Made by a program: the position numbers and the translations under genes. Under the pieces are notes generated by a model, which saw only the letters and a program-made list of their open reading frames with translations, did no database searches and was not told the origin of the DNA. A stretch of DNA of 64,000 nucleotides from Ziziphus jujuba (taxonomy: Eukaryota > Streptophyta > Magnoliopsida > Rosales > Rhamnaceae), in the NCBI RefSeq assembly GCF_031755915.1, contig NC_083387.1, forward strand, positions 2,508,501-2,572,500, given 5' to 3'. This document shows, piece after piece, positions 36,665-49,585 of the stretch. Every line of letters starts with the position of its first letter. The first letter of the stretch is position 1.

Positions 36665-38662
36665 TTATGTTAAAAAAGTTTGAGATATGTTTGGTATATA
36701 GTCCTCCAAATTAGAGACCAAAAGAATTTCCTTTAATACTCTATAAATCTCTTCAGCCTGAGGGTGTGATTCATCAGCGACCAAAAAGTCATGAAACTTA
36801 CCGTCCAACTCTATAGAGCTATGTCCAGGAATCTTCTTGACTCTTCTCTCTCTCATCAAGCTCCTAACCCTTCTTACATCACCCCATCTTTTACTATTTG
36901 CACACACATTTGCCAGCAGCACATAAATTCCACTGTCTTGAGGATCCAAGTCTAAGAGTTTCTGAGCAGAAAGCTTAGCCAGTTCAACATTCTTATGCTT
37001 CGTACATGCATTTAGAAGCGCACCCCAAGCAGATTCACTTGGTTCCATTGGCATAATTGTTACCAATTCATAAGCTTCTTCAAGCATTCCGAATCGGCCG
37101 AGCAAATCTATCATGCATGCATAATGTTCCACTTTAGGCTCGAGTCCAAAATCCCTAACCATGCTTTTGAAGTATTCTCTGCCTTCAGAAACGAACCCAC
37201 CATGGCTGCAAGCCGATAAGACTGCAAGAAATGTGATATGGTCAGGCTTTAATCTCATATTTTTCATTTGCTCAAAAAGGGTAAGAGCTTGCTTTGCATG
37301 ACCATGAGCAGCATATCCAGCAATCATGATATTCCAAGAAACCAAATTCCTTTCTGACATTTCATTAAAGAAATTAGCGGCAGCATCAATATTTCCACAT
37401 TTAGCATACATGTCTATGAATGCATTCGATAAAATCACACTAAGTTGAATCCCTTTTGTATTGATGTAGTATTGGTGAACCCATTGACCCAAATCCAGGC
37501 AGCCTAATTGACCACAAGCAGAGAGTACACACACCAAAGTATTCTCAATTGGAACCAAACCTGCTTCCACCATTTCATGAAACAACTTCAATGCTTCCTT
37601 TGGTTGATTATTCTGAGAGTGACCTGCTATCATTGCATTCCAAGATATCAGGTTCTTTTCAGGCATAGCATCAAAAAACTTCCTTGCTGAATCTAAGTCA
37701 CCACTTTTAGCGTAGCCATTAACAATGCTAGTCCAGGAAAACACATCTCTGGTTTTCATGTTGTCAAAAATCTCTTTTGCCATGATCAAGCAACCACATT
37801 TTACATACGTATTCAACATAGCATTAAGCAAATTCAGGCTGCAATCTGCATTCTTCTTTTTTATGTAATCGTGAATTCTCTGTGCCATACCAATATCTCC
37901 TTTCCGAGAACAGGCCGAAAGCACGGTGATCATGGTAACTTCATTTGGCGCAACGTTACTCAACAGCATCAACTCAAATAAATTCACAGCCTCCTCTGAG
38001 CAATTATGCATTGCATACCCATCAATCATTGTCGTCCATGTAACCACATCCCTTATAGAACTTTCATCAAATTTCTTGCGTGCAAACAATAAGCAGCCGC
38101 GTTCAGCAAAATAACGTATTAGCCCATTCCGTACCAACAAATCAGGATAAAAACCCGATTTCCAAATCACGCAATGGACCGAATTACCCTCTAAAATTCC
38201 CGGAAACTGGTCACACGCCTTGAGGGCAAAAACAAAACTAAGGCTGTCCATTTCGACGCGTTCCCGGATCATTTGGCGGAAAAATGAAACAGCCATTGAA
38301 GGAATCTGAGCTATAGAGTAGCCTCTTATCATTGTGTTCCAGATATAAGTATTGGGTTTTTCAATCTGGGTAAAAAAGGTATGCGCATACTGAATGTCAC
38401 CGGCACCGGCAAGAGCACAGAAGGCCAAGACCCGACTTGCCGGGAAAGTGTGCGTAATGAGGCCAGTGCGAGTCATGTGCGCTTGGATTTGCTTCAGCTG
38501 GAGCATTGTCGTGCAAGACTCCATGACTAGCAAAACTGGGTTTGTGATTATTACGTTGGTTTTTGATTTCCATTGGAATTGGAGTTTGTTTGATGAGAAC
38601 CACCTCAGCGATTGCAGAGCTAATGGAGTTGAGTGTAGAGAATGACTGATCAGATGTTTCAT
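36665..38662 (-). CDS. PLS-class pentatricopeptide repeat protein, E+ subgroup, probably mitochondrial
   Basis: An intronless 665-aa frame, typical of plant PPR genes. The N-terminus (MKHLISHSLHS..., then LRWFSSN) is rich in Arg, Ser and Leu and lacks acidic residues, resembling a mitochondrial presequence. About 15 tandem PPR motifs of P, L and S type follow, for example YIWNTMIRGYS, DVFSWTSIVNGYAKSGD, NLVSWNIMIAGYAAHG and VEHYACMIDLLGRFG. After these come an E motif (ESAWGALLNACTKHKN) and an E+ motif (GHSSIEL..., ESHPQAEEIYRVL). The protein ends without a DYW deaminase domain. E+ proteins select cytidines for C-to-U editing in organelle RNA and recruit a separate DYW-bearing partner. The exact target is not predictable here by eye. 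It resembles SLO1-type editors in layout, but I do not assign orthology. Confidence 0.93.
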   Translation of the reverse strand: MKHLISHSLHSTPLALQSLRWFSSNKLQFQWKSKTNVIITNPVLLVMESCTTMLQLKQIQAHMTRTGLITHTFPASRVLAFCALAGAGDIQYAHTFFTQIEKPNTYIWNTMIRGYSIAQIPSMAVSFFRQMIRERVEMDSLSFVFALKACDQFPGILEGNSVHCVIWKSGFYPDLLVRNGLIRYFAERGCLLFARKKFDESSIRDVVTWTTMIDGYAMHNCSEEAVNLFELMLLSNVAPNEVTMITVLSACSRKGDIGMAQRIHDYIKKKNADCSLNLLNAMLNTYVKCGCLIMAKEIFDNMKTRDVFSWTSIVNGYAKSGDLDSARKFFDAMPEKNLISWNAMIAGHSQNNQPKEALKLFHEMVEAGLVPIENTLVCVLSACGQLGCLDLGQWVHQYYINTKGIQLSVILSNAFIDMYAKCGNIDAAANFFNEMSERNLVSWNIMIAGYAAHGHAKQALTLFEQMKNMRLKPDHITFLAVLSACSHGGFVSEGREYFKSMVRDFGLEPKVEHYACMIDLLGRFGMLEEAYELVTIMPMEPSESAWGALLNACTKHKNVELAKLSAQKLLDLDPQDSGIYVLLANVCANSKRWGDVRRVRSLMRERRVKKIPGHSSIELDGKFHDFLVADESHPQAEEIYRVLKEILLVSNLEDYIPNISQTFLT

Positions 38663-38819
38663 GTGAAGTCGCTAATGAGATTTGAAAACGGCCAGTTACT
38701 TTTATTAAAGTAAAATCCAAACTCCTCCGCCTCAGCTCAACAAAATTCACAGAGAAAGAATATTCCACTGGCCCTGATTCCCAGTTTTCTGAAAACAATG
38801 GTCGAAAAGTGAAAACAAA

Positions 38820-39880
38820 TCATGTTTTCATATCTATTTCAAAAATAAATAAATAAATAAGTGAAAACAAATCACATTTTCCATTTTAACTCTCATGTCT
38901 CCGCATTTTACTTTTGAATCTCCGGTTACAATATGTTTTAAATCAAGTTGTACTTGTATGAATATATGTATTTTATTTGTAGCAATTTTAATCCCATGTC
39001 CTCTCTATTTTTATTTTTATTTTTGTAATGAAGAATCTTTAGATTTTATTTCCAAGCAATAGTTTGAAAAATATAATTATATGGCGGTGATTCTAAAAAT
39101 AGATAATTAAGTTCTATATGACTTTTAAAAAACGTATACACGTATATGGGAACACGTATTTAATAAAGAGATACAAGAAGAGAATAATAGATTACAATAA
39201 ATATGAGGTATGAATACGATAATGGACTTCTTTTATGCTTTTGGAATTAAAAAATGAAAAGTTATTTAACTAAATATACATAAATTTTTAAAAACCATAT
39301 AGAACCCTAAAGAAATTGGACTATTAAGAAAAAAATTTTATTTATTTATTTATTTTTTTAAAGTTAATATATAAGAATAGTTGTCAAGGTCACATTATTG
39401 CCCCCAAAAAAAAAAAAAAAAAAAAAAAAGGTTAAGACGGCATATTAAATGATTTGGGTTATAAATCATTTGGCTCTAAACTTTCATGATTTTGTTTCAT
39501 TATTATTTTTATGCTTCCAATTGCTATATATAAAGCAAAATAAAAGTTATTTTCCGACTCCTTTTCATTTAAAATCCTCTAAACATCTAAATTTGGAGTA
39601 ATAATAAATCTCCATATTAAATATCTCAGAAAATATTTTCAAAAAAAAAAAAAATCTGAAAAATATATATACATATAATATAATATAAATTTACTAAAAA
39701 TATTGTTAGAAAGGAGATATTAGAAAAACCCATGAAAAAGAAAAGGATACAGAACAAAAACAAACAGAGAGGCTTGGCTTGAAAACAAATAAACCAGACA
39801 ATTTTTTTTTTTTTTTTATACACTTGGCTCTGGCAAGGCAAGGGGTTTATACGTTTTGTAGAGCTCAGGATAAGCGGAGA
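38820..39880. other. Divergent intergenic region between the PPR gene and NDX
   Basis: AT-rich sequence with A tracts (39406-39429) and no recognised gene. Its left end is the PPR promoter and its right end the NDX promoter. Confidence 0.6.
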
Positions 39881-40154
39881 TCCCTATCAGCGCACGTTAG
39901 ACAGTATCGCCGTTCACACAACCACCAAAATAAAACGGCAACTACAGAAGAAACAAAGCGTATGCTAACATTAACGTGGGCTTCAATCACACATTTTCAA
40001 TTCACGAATCAAGACCTCCACCGAGAAAACCCGCGAAATTATTTTCCTTCTCATTTTCTCTTTCTTTTTCTTTTTATTATATTTATTATTTTTTATTTTC
40101 TTCCTTTTCGAGCTTCGAATCTCGCTCTTCGAACCTCCTCGATACCTTTCTCAG

Positions 40155-41062
40155 GTCAGCTTTCTCAAATTTGAATTCTTTCACTTGTATGTAAACTGGT
40201 TTTTCTTTTCTTTTCTTTTTTTTACTATTTTTTTTTTTAATTATTTGCTTTGATATAACTTCTTGTTTTCGTTTAGTTGCTTGTGTTTTTATATTCCTAC
40301 TGTGCGGTCTCTGGAAAGTCTCTGCATTTGATAGGGTTTTAACGTTCAGTTCGTTTTTTTGTTTGGTTTAAATCTAGGGTTTAAAAATGGGTTCTTAAAG
40401 ATTTTTATGCATATCGGAGTTCTATTTAACTTTTGTTTTTCTTCGAGAAATATATGTATAATGGCTTTTTTACTGGATAAATCTACAATTAGATTTTACG
40501 AGTTAAATTTTGGCGTATACCGAAATTGGTTGGTTAGGTACTAGCTAAAATGCGTACTTTTCAGATTTCTTGAGAGTATTTTACTTTTTAAAAAAAAAAA
40601 AAAAATCATATTCACGTATCCCTATATATTTGCAAATGTACTTAAAGTTGAATGTTGCAGAATTTTCTCTGCATGTGTTTTTGACAATCATGCACGCACA
40701 CATATGTATATTAACTATCTATTATGTACTTACAGTACATCTGCTATATATATATGTATGTGTGTGTGTGTGTGTGTGTATGTATATCTATATGTATATG
40801 TATAATACATAGATATAGTACGTATATGTATATCACTTCAGTGTGCATGTGAATACTAGCTTACAGTTGGTCCAATTGTATACCTCATTATGTGCTAGAA
40901 CAGTGGCTTCAGCTGATTCAGGCTCTTAGGCTTCTTAAAGGGTGTATTTGTAGACATGTTTTGCCCAGGAATCTAAAACGGGTCTAATTTGATTCAATTA
41001 TGTAAGCTACTTATTTCATCTTTTTTTATTATTGTTATTATTATATTTCTTTCCTTTTTCAG
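40155..41062 (+). other. Probable 5' UTR intron of NDX
   Basis: A donor-like CTCAG|GTCAGC at 40151-40160 follows a pyrimidine-rich leader, and a good acceptor TTTTTCAG ends at 41062, 20 nt upstream of the NDX start codon. The interval is non-coding and includes a GT/AT dinucleotide run near 40747-40800. 5' UTR introns are common in plant regulatory genes. Not supported by transcript data. Confidence 0.5.
40747..40800. repeat. (AT)n(GT)n compound microsatellite
   Basis: A run of TA, then about ten GT repeats, then interrupted TATG/TATA units, inside the predicted 5' UTR intron of NDX. Confidence 0.8.
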
Positions 41063-41082
41063 TTGGTTTTAGATTTTGAAGA

Positions 41083-43374
41083 ATGAGACATAGTAAGGAA
41101 GAGGCATCATGCAGTGCTCCACAAGTAAGCATTTCAATATCTAACAGTTACCTTTATGTTTCCTTTTATATATTTATTTTCAAGTTACCCACTTTTTGGT
41201 TTTTTCTTTGTTTCTTTCCACAATTAAGTATTTTCAATAACTAAGAGTTGCCTGTGTGGTTCCTTTTTTGTTTTTAGGTCATCCTCTTTATAGTTTTCTT
41301 TCTTTATTTCTTCCAATTTTAATTTATTTTTCTTTTTACCTGGTGTTCCTTATTAACTTCTATCCATTCCTACTTCCTAGGACTCAGTTTTCCTGTCTAG
41401 CATGATGAAGTTCAATTTTATTTCTATGAACAGGTCATTGACTTAATTTCAGCAGTGAGGGAGTTAAATGGGCTCAGTTCTCAGGATCTTAATATATTAT
41501 TGAGGGACTCAGAAAATTTTACAGTACAGTATGTTACTGAGAAAGAATCTTTATTAAAGGTTAAACATCTTTTCTAATTGTATTTGACATCATTCTGCTA
41601 TTATCTGTTATGTGATTGCCTTTTTACAATCACTCATATTTTAAAATCTATGTAATGTTTCAGATTGACATGGAAAAGCTTGCAGCGTCACTTCCATTGC
41701 ACCTAATTGCAGTACTCATGTCATCAGATAGAGATGAAGCCTTGCTGAGATATTTGTTATGTGGCATTCGGTTCTTGCATTCCTTGTGTGATTTAGCACC
41801 TCGGCATGCTAAGCTTGAACAGGTTGCTTATGCTACTGCTTCTATAGTTATTTTTCTTCATATTTTTCTGTTCCTTTATTATATATATATATATATTTTT
41901 TTTTTTTACTTTCATGCATTACAAGAAGGTTACAAATTATTAGAAGATAAACATATCTAATCATTGAGGGTTTACTCATTGAATTGGAACCACATATGAT
42001 ATAACTTTTGGCGGATTTGCCAGCAGACATCTCCACTCTTTACTATTAAATAATTTTGGAATTTCTGGTAATCTAAATTTGACAAATGTTAATGGGAGAA
42101 GAAGGAGAGTTGTCGCTACAATTTTTGGCCATCTGTGCTGATTTATAGAGGAGGGCACTATGGGTGTTTTAACTTTGAATCAAAGAGCAAGTTCATTTTA
42201 GCCTTTTTATTGCAGTTTTAGATTGACATGTTCTCACAACTCACAAGCACGTTATGTCATTACTTGATTGTATGTGTTTGAAACTTGTTATAGCGCATGT
42301 GATTTTAGCTATTAATTTCTTATTAAGTAACTTTTAATTGGGACCTAAAGTGAATGTTGTAAGTTTTCTGGTTAGTTGACTAAAAATTTTTCTATTTATC
42401 TGTCACTTTGATTGTTATGGATTCTTAGAGAAATATGTTGCCTTTCATCTCTCAATTTCCAACGATTTGGATGTTCTTCTGACAGAATGCAGGGGTGAAA
42501 TAAAATTTTATTCTGATTTTCATTCATCACTGGATTTTGGTCACAGATTTTGCTAGATGATGTGAAAGTGTCAGAGCAACTGCTTGACATGACGATCTAT
42601 ATGCTAATCGTTTTGGCCTGTTATGAACAGGTTCAACTAAATTCTTATTTTCAAGGTCTATCTTCTTTTCTGTTTCTCTACTCTCAGCCTTGCTTTCTTG
42701 GTGCAGGAAAACCATAATTTCAGTACTCTTCCCCTTCTACATTCTACACTGGTGGCATGCAGTCTACATCTATTAACGGCATGTATATCTTCACAGTGGC
42801 AAGATCTTGTGCATGTATTGCTCGCACATCCTAAGGTAAAATTTGGTTCAGAGGCTCAGTTTAAGTTGCTCTTTTTGGTAACAGGGTTCAGTTAGATAAT
42901 TTTGGCAGTCTCTTTTCATAACCATTCGTTTGCATGTTCATGAGATTGTTATGCATTTTTTTGTCATAGATAATATATAAATATATATATATATATACAT
43001 ATGTTTTTTGAATAAGTAATCTGTGTTTCCAAAACTTTAATGAACATTATCCATAATTTTCTAAGCTTGTTATGTTCTTTGCTGACACATTTATGCACTT
43101 GTTGATCGTAGAGCTTTCTGTGACAGGTTGACATATTTATGGATGCAGCTTTTGGAGCAGTTTGTGTAGCCATTAAATTTCTTGAGATCGAGCTGTCAAC
43201 ACAACATACTGATTTTGGTAACAAATCAAGTTTGACCGCCGAACAAATGGTTAACTATCTCTGCCAACAATGTGAGGCCTCTTTACAGTTTCTTCAGTCG
43301 CTTTGCCAGCAAAAATTGTTTCGTGAGCGACTACTCAGCAATAAGGTTTTCAAACAGCATCTCTTTCTCTCTTT

Positions 43375-43409
<35 letters not shown>

Positions 43410-46400
43410 AGCACTTTTATTCAGGAGCTGTCTTGTACATGTACTCTGCAAGTTTGAAGTGGGGGGAAAAAACACGTGGACATAGATTGCACCTCTTTAA
43501 AAAAAGAAAAAAGAAAAAAAAGAAAAAAAAAAAGGGGAAACAGACTTGTGTGTGGTCTTAACTGAAAGGAAGTTCTCTTGTTAAATACTGATGCAGATAC
43601 CCATTTCTCTTAAACTCACTTGCATGGAATGCATGAGTAGGTCAAGTATGTAAGCAAGATGTGCTAAATTCTAGATAGCCAATAGTTGGGTTTGGGTTAA
43701 TAGGTCATAGTTTTGATCAGAAAGTTAATGAGACAAAGTTTTAAGTTCTTTCACTACATTAGTTTCATCTAAGATTGTCTTGATAGATCCTTGTAAAGTG
43801 TTTTGGTATTTAAATTCTTATTTTAATTTGGTTAATTGCCATATGTAGTTCACTGTTCTTATCATTTGAATAAACTATATGATTTTGGTACGATACAGGA
43901 ACTATGTGGAAAGGGTGGTGTTCTGTTTCTAGCTCAAGCCATCTTGAAGTTAAACGATATGCCAATGCCACATTTTGTAGAGTGTGCCAGAGTCGTGGCT
44001 GCTGTATCTAGGCTGAAAGCGAAAGTGTTATCAATTGTGAGTCATAAAGATAGCTATCTATTTAGTTAGAGATGAAAGCTGCTTTAGAATCTAATACAGC
44101 TTTCTATTGTGTAATAATACCTCCGTGCACAATCCTCAATTTATATCCAGACATAACTCCCTTTTCTGCAGTTGTTGAGTCTGTGTGAAGCAGAAAGCAT
44201 TTCTTACCTGGATGAAGTTGCCAGCTCGCCTGGAAGCCTGGATCTGGCTAAGTCTGTTTCATTAGAGGTTAGCTATCTTTTATTTATAGACTGGAGTTAA
44301 AAGTGATGGTTAATTGATTAAGGATCAGACTTTGTGTGGTAGGTCTATTGATGATCTATTTGACTGCTGATCTGCTAGCTGCAATTTTTCCTTTTTATCA
44401 ATTTATTACTATAAATAAGTAAAAAGAACAATTGTAGGTTGATCATGAAGAAACCAAATGATATTTTTATGCGCACCTGTTATGGTCATGCTGTTCGATA
44501 TCAATTCATTTATCATGGTGCAGATTCTTGAGTTGTTGAAGACTGCACTTGGTAGAAATCCCAAGCATACTGCTTATTCTAATAGAACTTTCCCAATGGG
44601 GTTTTTGCAACTCAATGCAATGCGCCTAGCTGACATCTTCTCTGATGATTCAAACTTCCGATCTTACATTACAGTATATTTTGTACGTACTATTATCATT
44701 CTTGAGCTTCAGTACTCCATTTTTTTTTTAACTCTACTTTAATAAGAGTAGCAGTCGTTTTTCAATCATTATCATCATGGGTTGATATTTAGACCGAAGA
44801 AGCAGTAATATCTCGATTCATGAAAACTAAATGCATTATCAATATTTGACACATATATCATCATGTATTTTCCTTTACAAGCATCTGTCTTGAATATGTT
44901 TGTGACTGTGTTGTTTGTATGTCCCTCCAGACGAAGGTTCTGACTGCAATATTTTCGCTTCCACATGGAGATTTTTTATCCACTTGGTGTTCTTCTGAAC
45001 TCCCAGTGAAGGAAGAAGATGGTTCTATTGAATACGATTCATTTGCAGCGGCTGGATGGGTTTTGGATGTATTTTCATCAATCAACCCAAGAAACCCACC
45101 AAGTTTGGATTTTACTGCAGTCTCAAATAATATGTCCCAGGCTTCCTATGCACACCAGAGAACATCATTATTTGTGAAAGTAATTGCAAATCTTCATTGT
45201 TTTGTCCCCACCATCTGTGAAGGTTGATTCCTTGCTTATCAATTTGCAATTTGTCATCAATTGTTCGGTGCATCTGAAATGTATATTGATCAGACTCTGT
45301 TTCTTCATTCACAGAGCAGGAGAGGAACCTTTTTCTTAACAAGTTCATGGAATGCTTGCAAATGGATCAATCTGATGAGTTGCCTGGTTTTATACATAAT
45401 TCGCATTCTCCCAAAGCTCCCACTGTCTGCAGGAATCTGCGTAATTATCAATTCCAAAAATTTTTCTTGTGGATGAAATTGCAGATATTATTTCCTTCCT
45501 CACAAGTAACTTTTACATGTAGGTTCCTTGCTAAGTCATGCAGAATCGTTAATTCCTAATTTTTTGAATGAGGAGGATTTACAGCTCTTAAGGTGATTTT
45601 TTCCTCAACCATATTAATTTTCTTTCCTATAATTTTTCTGCTCAAATTCTTTCAAGAATGTTCTGATAACTTCTTGCCAGAATATAATTGTGGAGAATGT
45701 TACCTCTATTAAAATAAAATTTTATTATAATAGACCAGTGTGGATGCTTAAATTTTGTAAACGAAAATTAACTTTTCTGTAGTACTAAATTGCTGGGTTA
45801 CGACATGGGTACATGAGTAATGAAGTTGCCTTGCATTATTTTCTTCTGGACTTCTGGGCCTCTGACAATGTCCTTTTGGTCATTTTTGTTGCAGGGTGTT
45901 TTTTAACCAGCTGCAATCGTTACTTAGTTCAACTGAATTTGAAGAAAATCGAGTCCAAGTAAAAAAACCAATGTTCTCTAGATTTTTCTTTTCTTTCTTT
46001 TTCATTTGTTTCACATTCAAATCTCTCTTTTCTTTATCAATTTTTTAAAATATTTCAAATCATTATTCTTAAGCAAATTCAGGAAAAGAAATATGAGGAG
46101 TCAATATCTTGGGATAAGTTTGCTAAACTCAACATCAGCGAGCATCATCAGGTAATGCTGGAAGTTCATTTCGTTCTTTCACACATTTTTGTTTTGCAGA
46201 AATTGTTCCTTTCACGCTCGATAATGTTAATTTGTTGATCTAGATTTCAGAATGTTTGTTGATACGTGTTTATTATTTTTAAAACCACTTGGTGAAGTTC
46301 ATACAAATGAATTATTTTTGTTGCCTTGTTAACTTGAATATCAAAGGTCATAAAAGTGCTAGGAATTATATATTTGGAAGATAGAAAAAAGAAACTTTGA

Positions 46401-48068
46401 AAAATAACCTGCATACGTAATTTGAATAAACCTTCAATTCTATGTAATTCCTTGTTTTTATAAATGACTTAAATCAGCCAATTCTCAAATTGGCTTATTG
46501 AGTTTTTGAATGGTGATGTAGCTATTTCTCAACATAGTGACCTGAGAAGTAAAGTTTGATTCCTGGTAGGAGGCTCAGAGTGCAGGGGGATGCTCATCAC
46601 CGTTGCAAAAAGAACCTACAGATCTTAATAACAAAAGTGGTAATTTGAAAGAGGAAATGTGTGAGAATTCTGCTTTTCAAGATGCCGACCAAACTTTTGT
46701 GAATGAACAAGAGGATCAAGGAGCTGATGCAATAATGGAAGACAAAGGTAAATCTGGAAGGAGTGCATCTGGAGGCATGGCAGAGATTGATAGAGATGCT
46801 CAGAATGTTGAAACAAGTGGTTCAGATACAAGCACCACAAGAGGAAAGAATGCCGTTGATCAAATGGACAACGGTGAATTCCCAAAATCAAGCCTGCCCA
46901 TCAAAGAGAGTGGGAATGGCAGTAATCTAGAAGATGAGAAGGTTGAAACTGTTCAGTGTGAAGAAAAGCAGCGGAGAAAACGAAAGCGAACTATCATGAA
47001 CGATAAACAAATCTCTCTAATTGAGAGAGCCCTTGTAGATGAACCTGAAATGCAACGAAATGCAGCTTTGGTTCAATCATGGGCTGATAAATTAAGTAGT
47101 CATGTAAGTGAAACGCTCTTCAAACTTTATCAATAATTCAAAGTAAATTTTCGCTATTTTGAACAAAAACACAATTTCTTTCCTAAGAAGTTTCTCCGTT
47201 GTGTTTTTTGCAGGGTTCTGAAGTCACATCGTCTCAGTTAAAAAATTGGTGAGGATGCCTGATCTTTTGCATATGCCCAAGTGCTAAGTATAATTTAATT
47301 CTACAGTTAGCAATCAGATGGCATAAATTTACAATCTTATAATGGAACAGAATTTGTGTCGTTTTTGAAGATTTCAAGTTTGCTTCCAACACCATCTTTG
47401 AAAAACCAAATATAAAACGTCACCAGAAAATCTTTTTTAATTTAGTTATTTATTTGATACAAGGTACACTCCTTTCTTGTGCAGATATATATTATAATCT
47501 TTTTCTTTTTTTTTTATCGTTATGTGTAATCTACAGGCTGAACAATAGAAAAGCAAGGCTCGCCCGCACAGGTAGGGATCACCGTGCGACTTTAGAGGGT
47601 GAAACTTCTTTCCCAGACAAACAGGTTGGGCCAGGACTTAGGTCCCATGATACTCCTGAGAGTCCTGGTGAAGATGCTAACATCCAATCAAATTCCAGTA
47701 GAGATCCTCAAACTATGCTGAGAAGTGGTGCCGCCAGAATCACTGATTCTTCCCCATCAGAAGCTGTTCCTATGGGTCTTCCAGAACTTCAGACAAAACC
47801 GGGTCAATATGTTATGCTTGTAGACTCGGTTGGAGAAGAAATTGGTAAAGGGAGGGTATTTCAGGTACATGGCCAATGGTATGGAAGGAACTTGGAGGAA
47901 TTAAGAACGTGTGTAATAGACGTTAAAGAGCTGAAAGCCAAGAGAGGGACGAGGCTGCCATACCCGTGCGTAGCCACTGGAGTATCATTTGAGGAAGCTG
48001 TAACAAAAATAGGTGTGATGAGAGTGATGTGGGATGCCAACAGAATTTTCGTATTACGTCCTAAATGA
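41083..48068 (+). CDS. NDX: NODULIN HOMEOBOX (NDX), atypical homeodomain protein
   Basis: Seventeen coding exons: 41083-41124, 41434-41559, 41664-41822, 42547-42630, 42707-42835, 43127-43345, 43899-44036, 44172-44267, 44524-44682, 44931-45222, 45315-45440, 45523-45592, 45895-45958, 46083-46151, 46570-47103, 47214-47248, 47537-48068. They total 2874 nt (957 aa), all GT-AG. Residues 1-580 form the long helical NDX-specific region with no familiar domain. A hydrophilic, acidic segment precedes the homeodomain (about 727-791: [12 protein letters not shown]... to [14 protein letters not shown]). Helix 3 has WLNNRKAR in place of the usual WFxNRR. The C-terminal NDX-B domain (about 870-957) starts [17 protein letters not shown] and ends RIFVLRPK. 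In Arabidopsis NDX binds single-stranded DNA in an R-loop at FLC and represses the antisense transcript COOLAIR; it also affects ABA response and heterochromatic small RNAs. Confidence 0.96.
43379..43407. repeat. A29 tract in NDX intron 6
   Basis: A run of 29 A residues starts about 34 nt after the exon-6 donor and is followed about 90 nt later by a second A/G-rich stretch. No coding content; frames read across it are artefacts. Confidence 0.85.
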
Positions 48069-48219
48069 TGTAAAGAATGCTTATATGATTTCACTGAGAA
48101 ATTTTCTTTTTTTGTTTTTTTTTTTTTTTTTGGGGTTACCTGAAAGCTCTTTTGTTTTGTATGCAGTGCAGTTAGTAGACCGTCTTTTTTAGAGAATAGG
48201 TTTAGTGTAGATTTTAGCA

Positions 48220-49340
48220 TTCAATCTCCTCCATTTCGATATAATTTCTTTCACTTGAAAACGTGTTCCAAAAGCGGAGAGGGTGATACTTATTCTAGGT
48301 GGTAGGAACTCTATTTTCCTTTCAACACCCTTAGGATTTTGTCTTTTTAAAAGTTCTTCGTGTATCTGGAACAGTAAAAATAAAGTCAAAAGGGGCACCA
48401 ACAAATTTCTGAGGCATGCATGTGTAGAAACCCGTAAAACAATATTCCATGCATTATAAGATTTATCAGGGTTGTATTTAGAAAGTATTAAGATATTACT
48501 GTATACACCCAAGGTAAGCTTGCAACAGTATATTTACGATCTGCTTGCTGGGCTCATTTTAGCGGCTGATGACTAAGAAATGAAAAGAAAATTACCGTAT
48601 GATACACCCTTGACCATAAATGTTGTTTGTCACCATATTGTTTACTGTATACAAAGAAATAAATAATCATCAGGAAATTTGCTGCATCGGTCCTATTTGG
48701 TTGGTTCAATACAGAATTCTTTGGGAACGGGAACGAATGTTTCATATACAATAAATACTTTGGGTTTATTTGGAAAAGTACATATTTAATTATTGTATAC
48801 AACAAATTTACTCGATTAGATCAACGAATTTTCATTTGCCACAAAGAACAGAATTACTCATTGCATTTCTAAATACACCTATAATGTGTATGGCATACAC
48901 ACTTACAGGTCGGTTTCAATTCCAATTTACAGTAAGAAATTATGGGTGTGAACAGATATATTTTAGCTGTATTTGGAAAAATCACTTTAATCGAATCAAG
49001 GCTCATTATAGTGGGCTTGACTCCATAATGACTGCCCAAGTTATCTTCCAAGGTTCATGTAAAACATATGTCTTTAGACAAACACCAAAAGGATAACATG
49101 TTTCAGAACCAAAACCGTATTATTGAAAATACATCTTCAAAATAATCACAAGCAAGAAGCTGATTCAATGCTACGCCGCATGGGTATTCTATCATTTTAG
49201 GTTTTTAGATGTGGTGGATGGAAATTTTGTTTAAAAGGATCGAAAAGCACTAAAATTCATGAAAAGTAACTTCAAATAAATGTAAAAGATCATATAGAAT
49301 CAGTAAGATGTCGCATCGCTCAGCAATAGCATTTGAGACA
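48220..49340. other. Convergent spacer between NDX and H2A.X
   Basis: No gene recognised on either strand. The flanks are presumably the 3' UTRs of NDX (from 48069) and H2A.X (to 49585). The middle has short open frames without homology I can name. Confidence 0.55.
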
Positions 49341-49585
49341 TTAAAAAAAGATGGAACATAAACGGCTTCAGAGATTTTTTTTTTTTTTTCTTTTCTATTT
49401 TTCATTTCAAATCTGAACAAGTAGAATCAGAATGGAAATTTGGTAGAGTAGGCTTTACAAAAGAAAAATACTAGTTTCATTACAAACTGCTACTAAACTA
49501 TAATACCCATCAAAATTTCAAAAACTACACATCTAAAAGGTCAGCCTGTTTATTTCCTTAAGAGAAAATCGAACCGCGCTACGCT

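Noticed and set aside
43139..43561. 140-codon frame running past the NDX exon-6 donor
   Set aside because: After 43345 it only reads through A-rich intron sequence (poly-Lys); the real exon ends at the donor.
48189..48512. 107-codon minus-strand frame downstream of NDX
   Set aside because: No homology seen and it overlaps the probable NDX 3' UTR; nothing supports expression.
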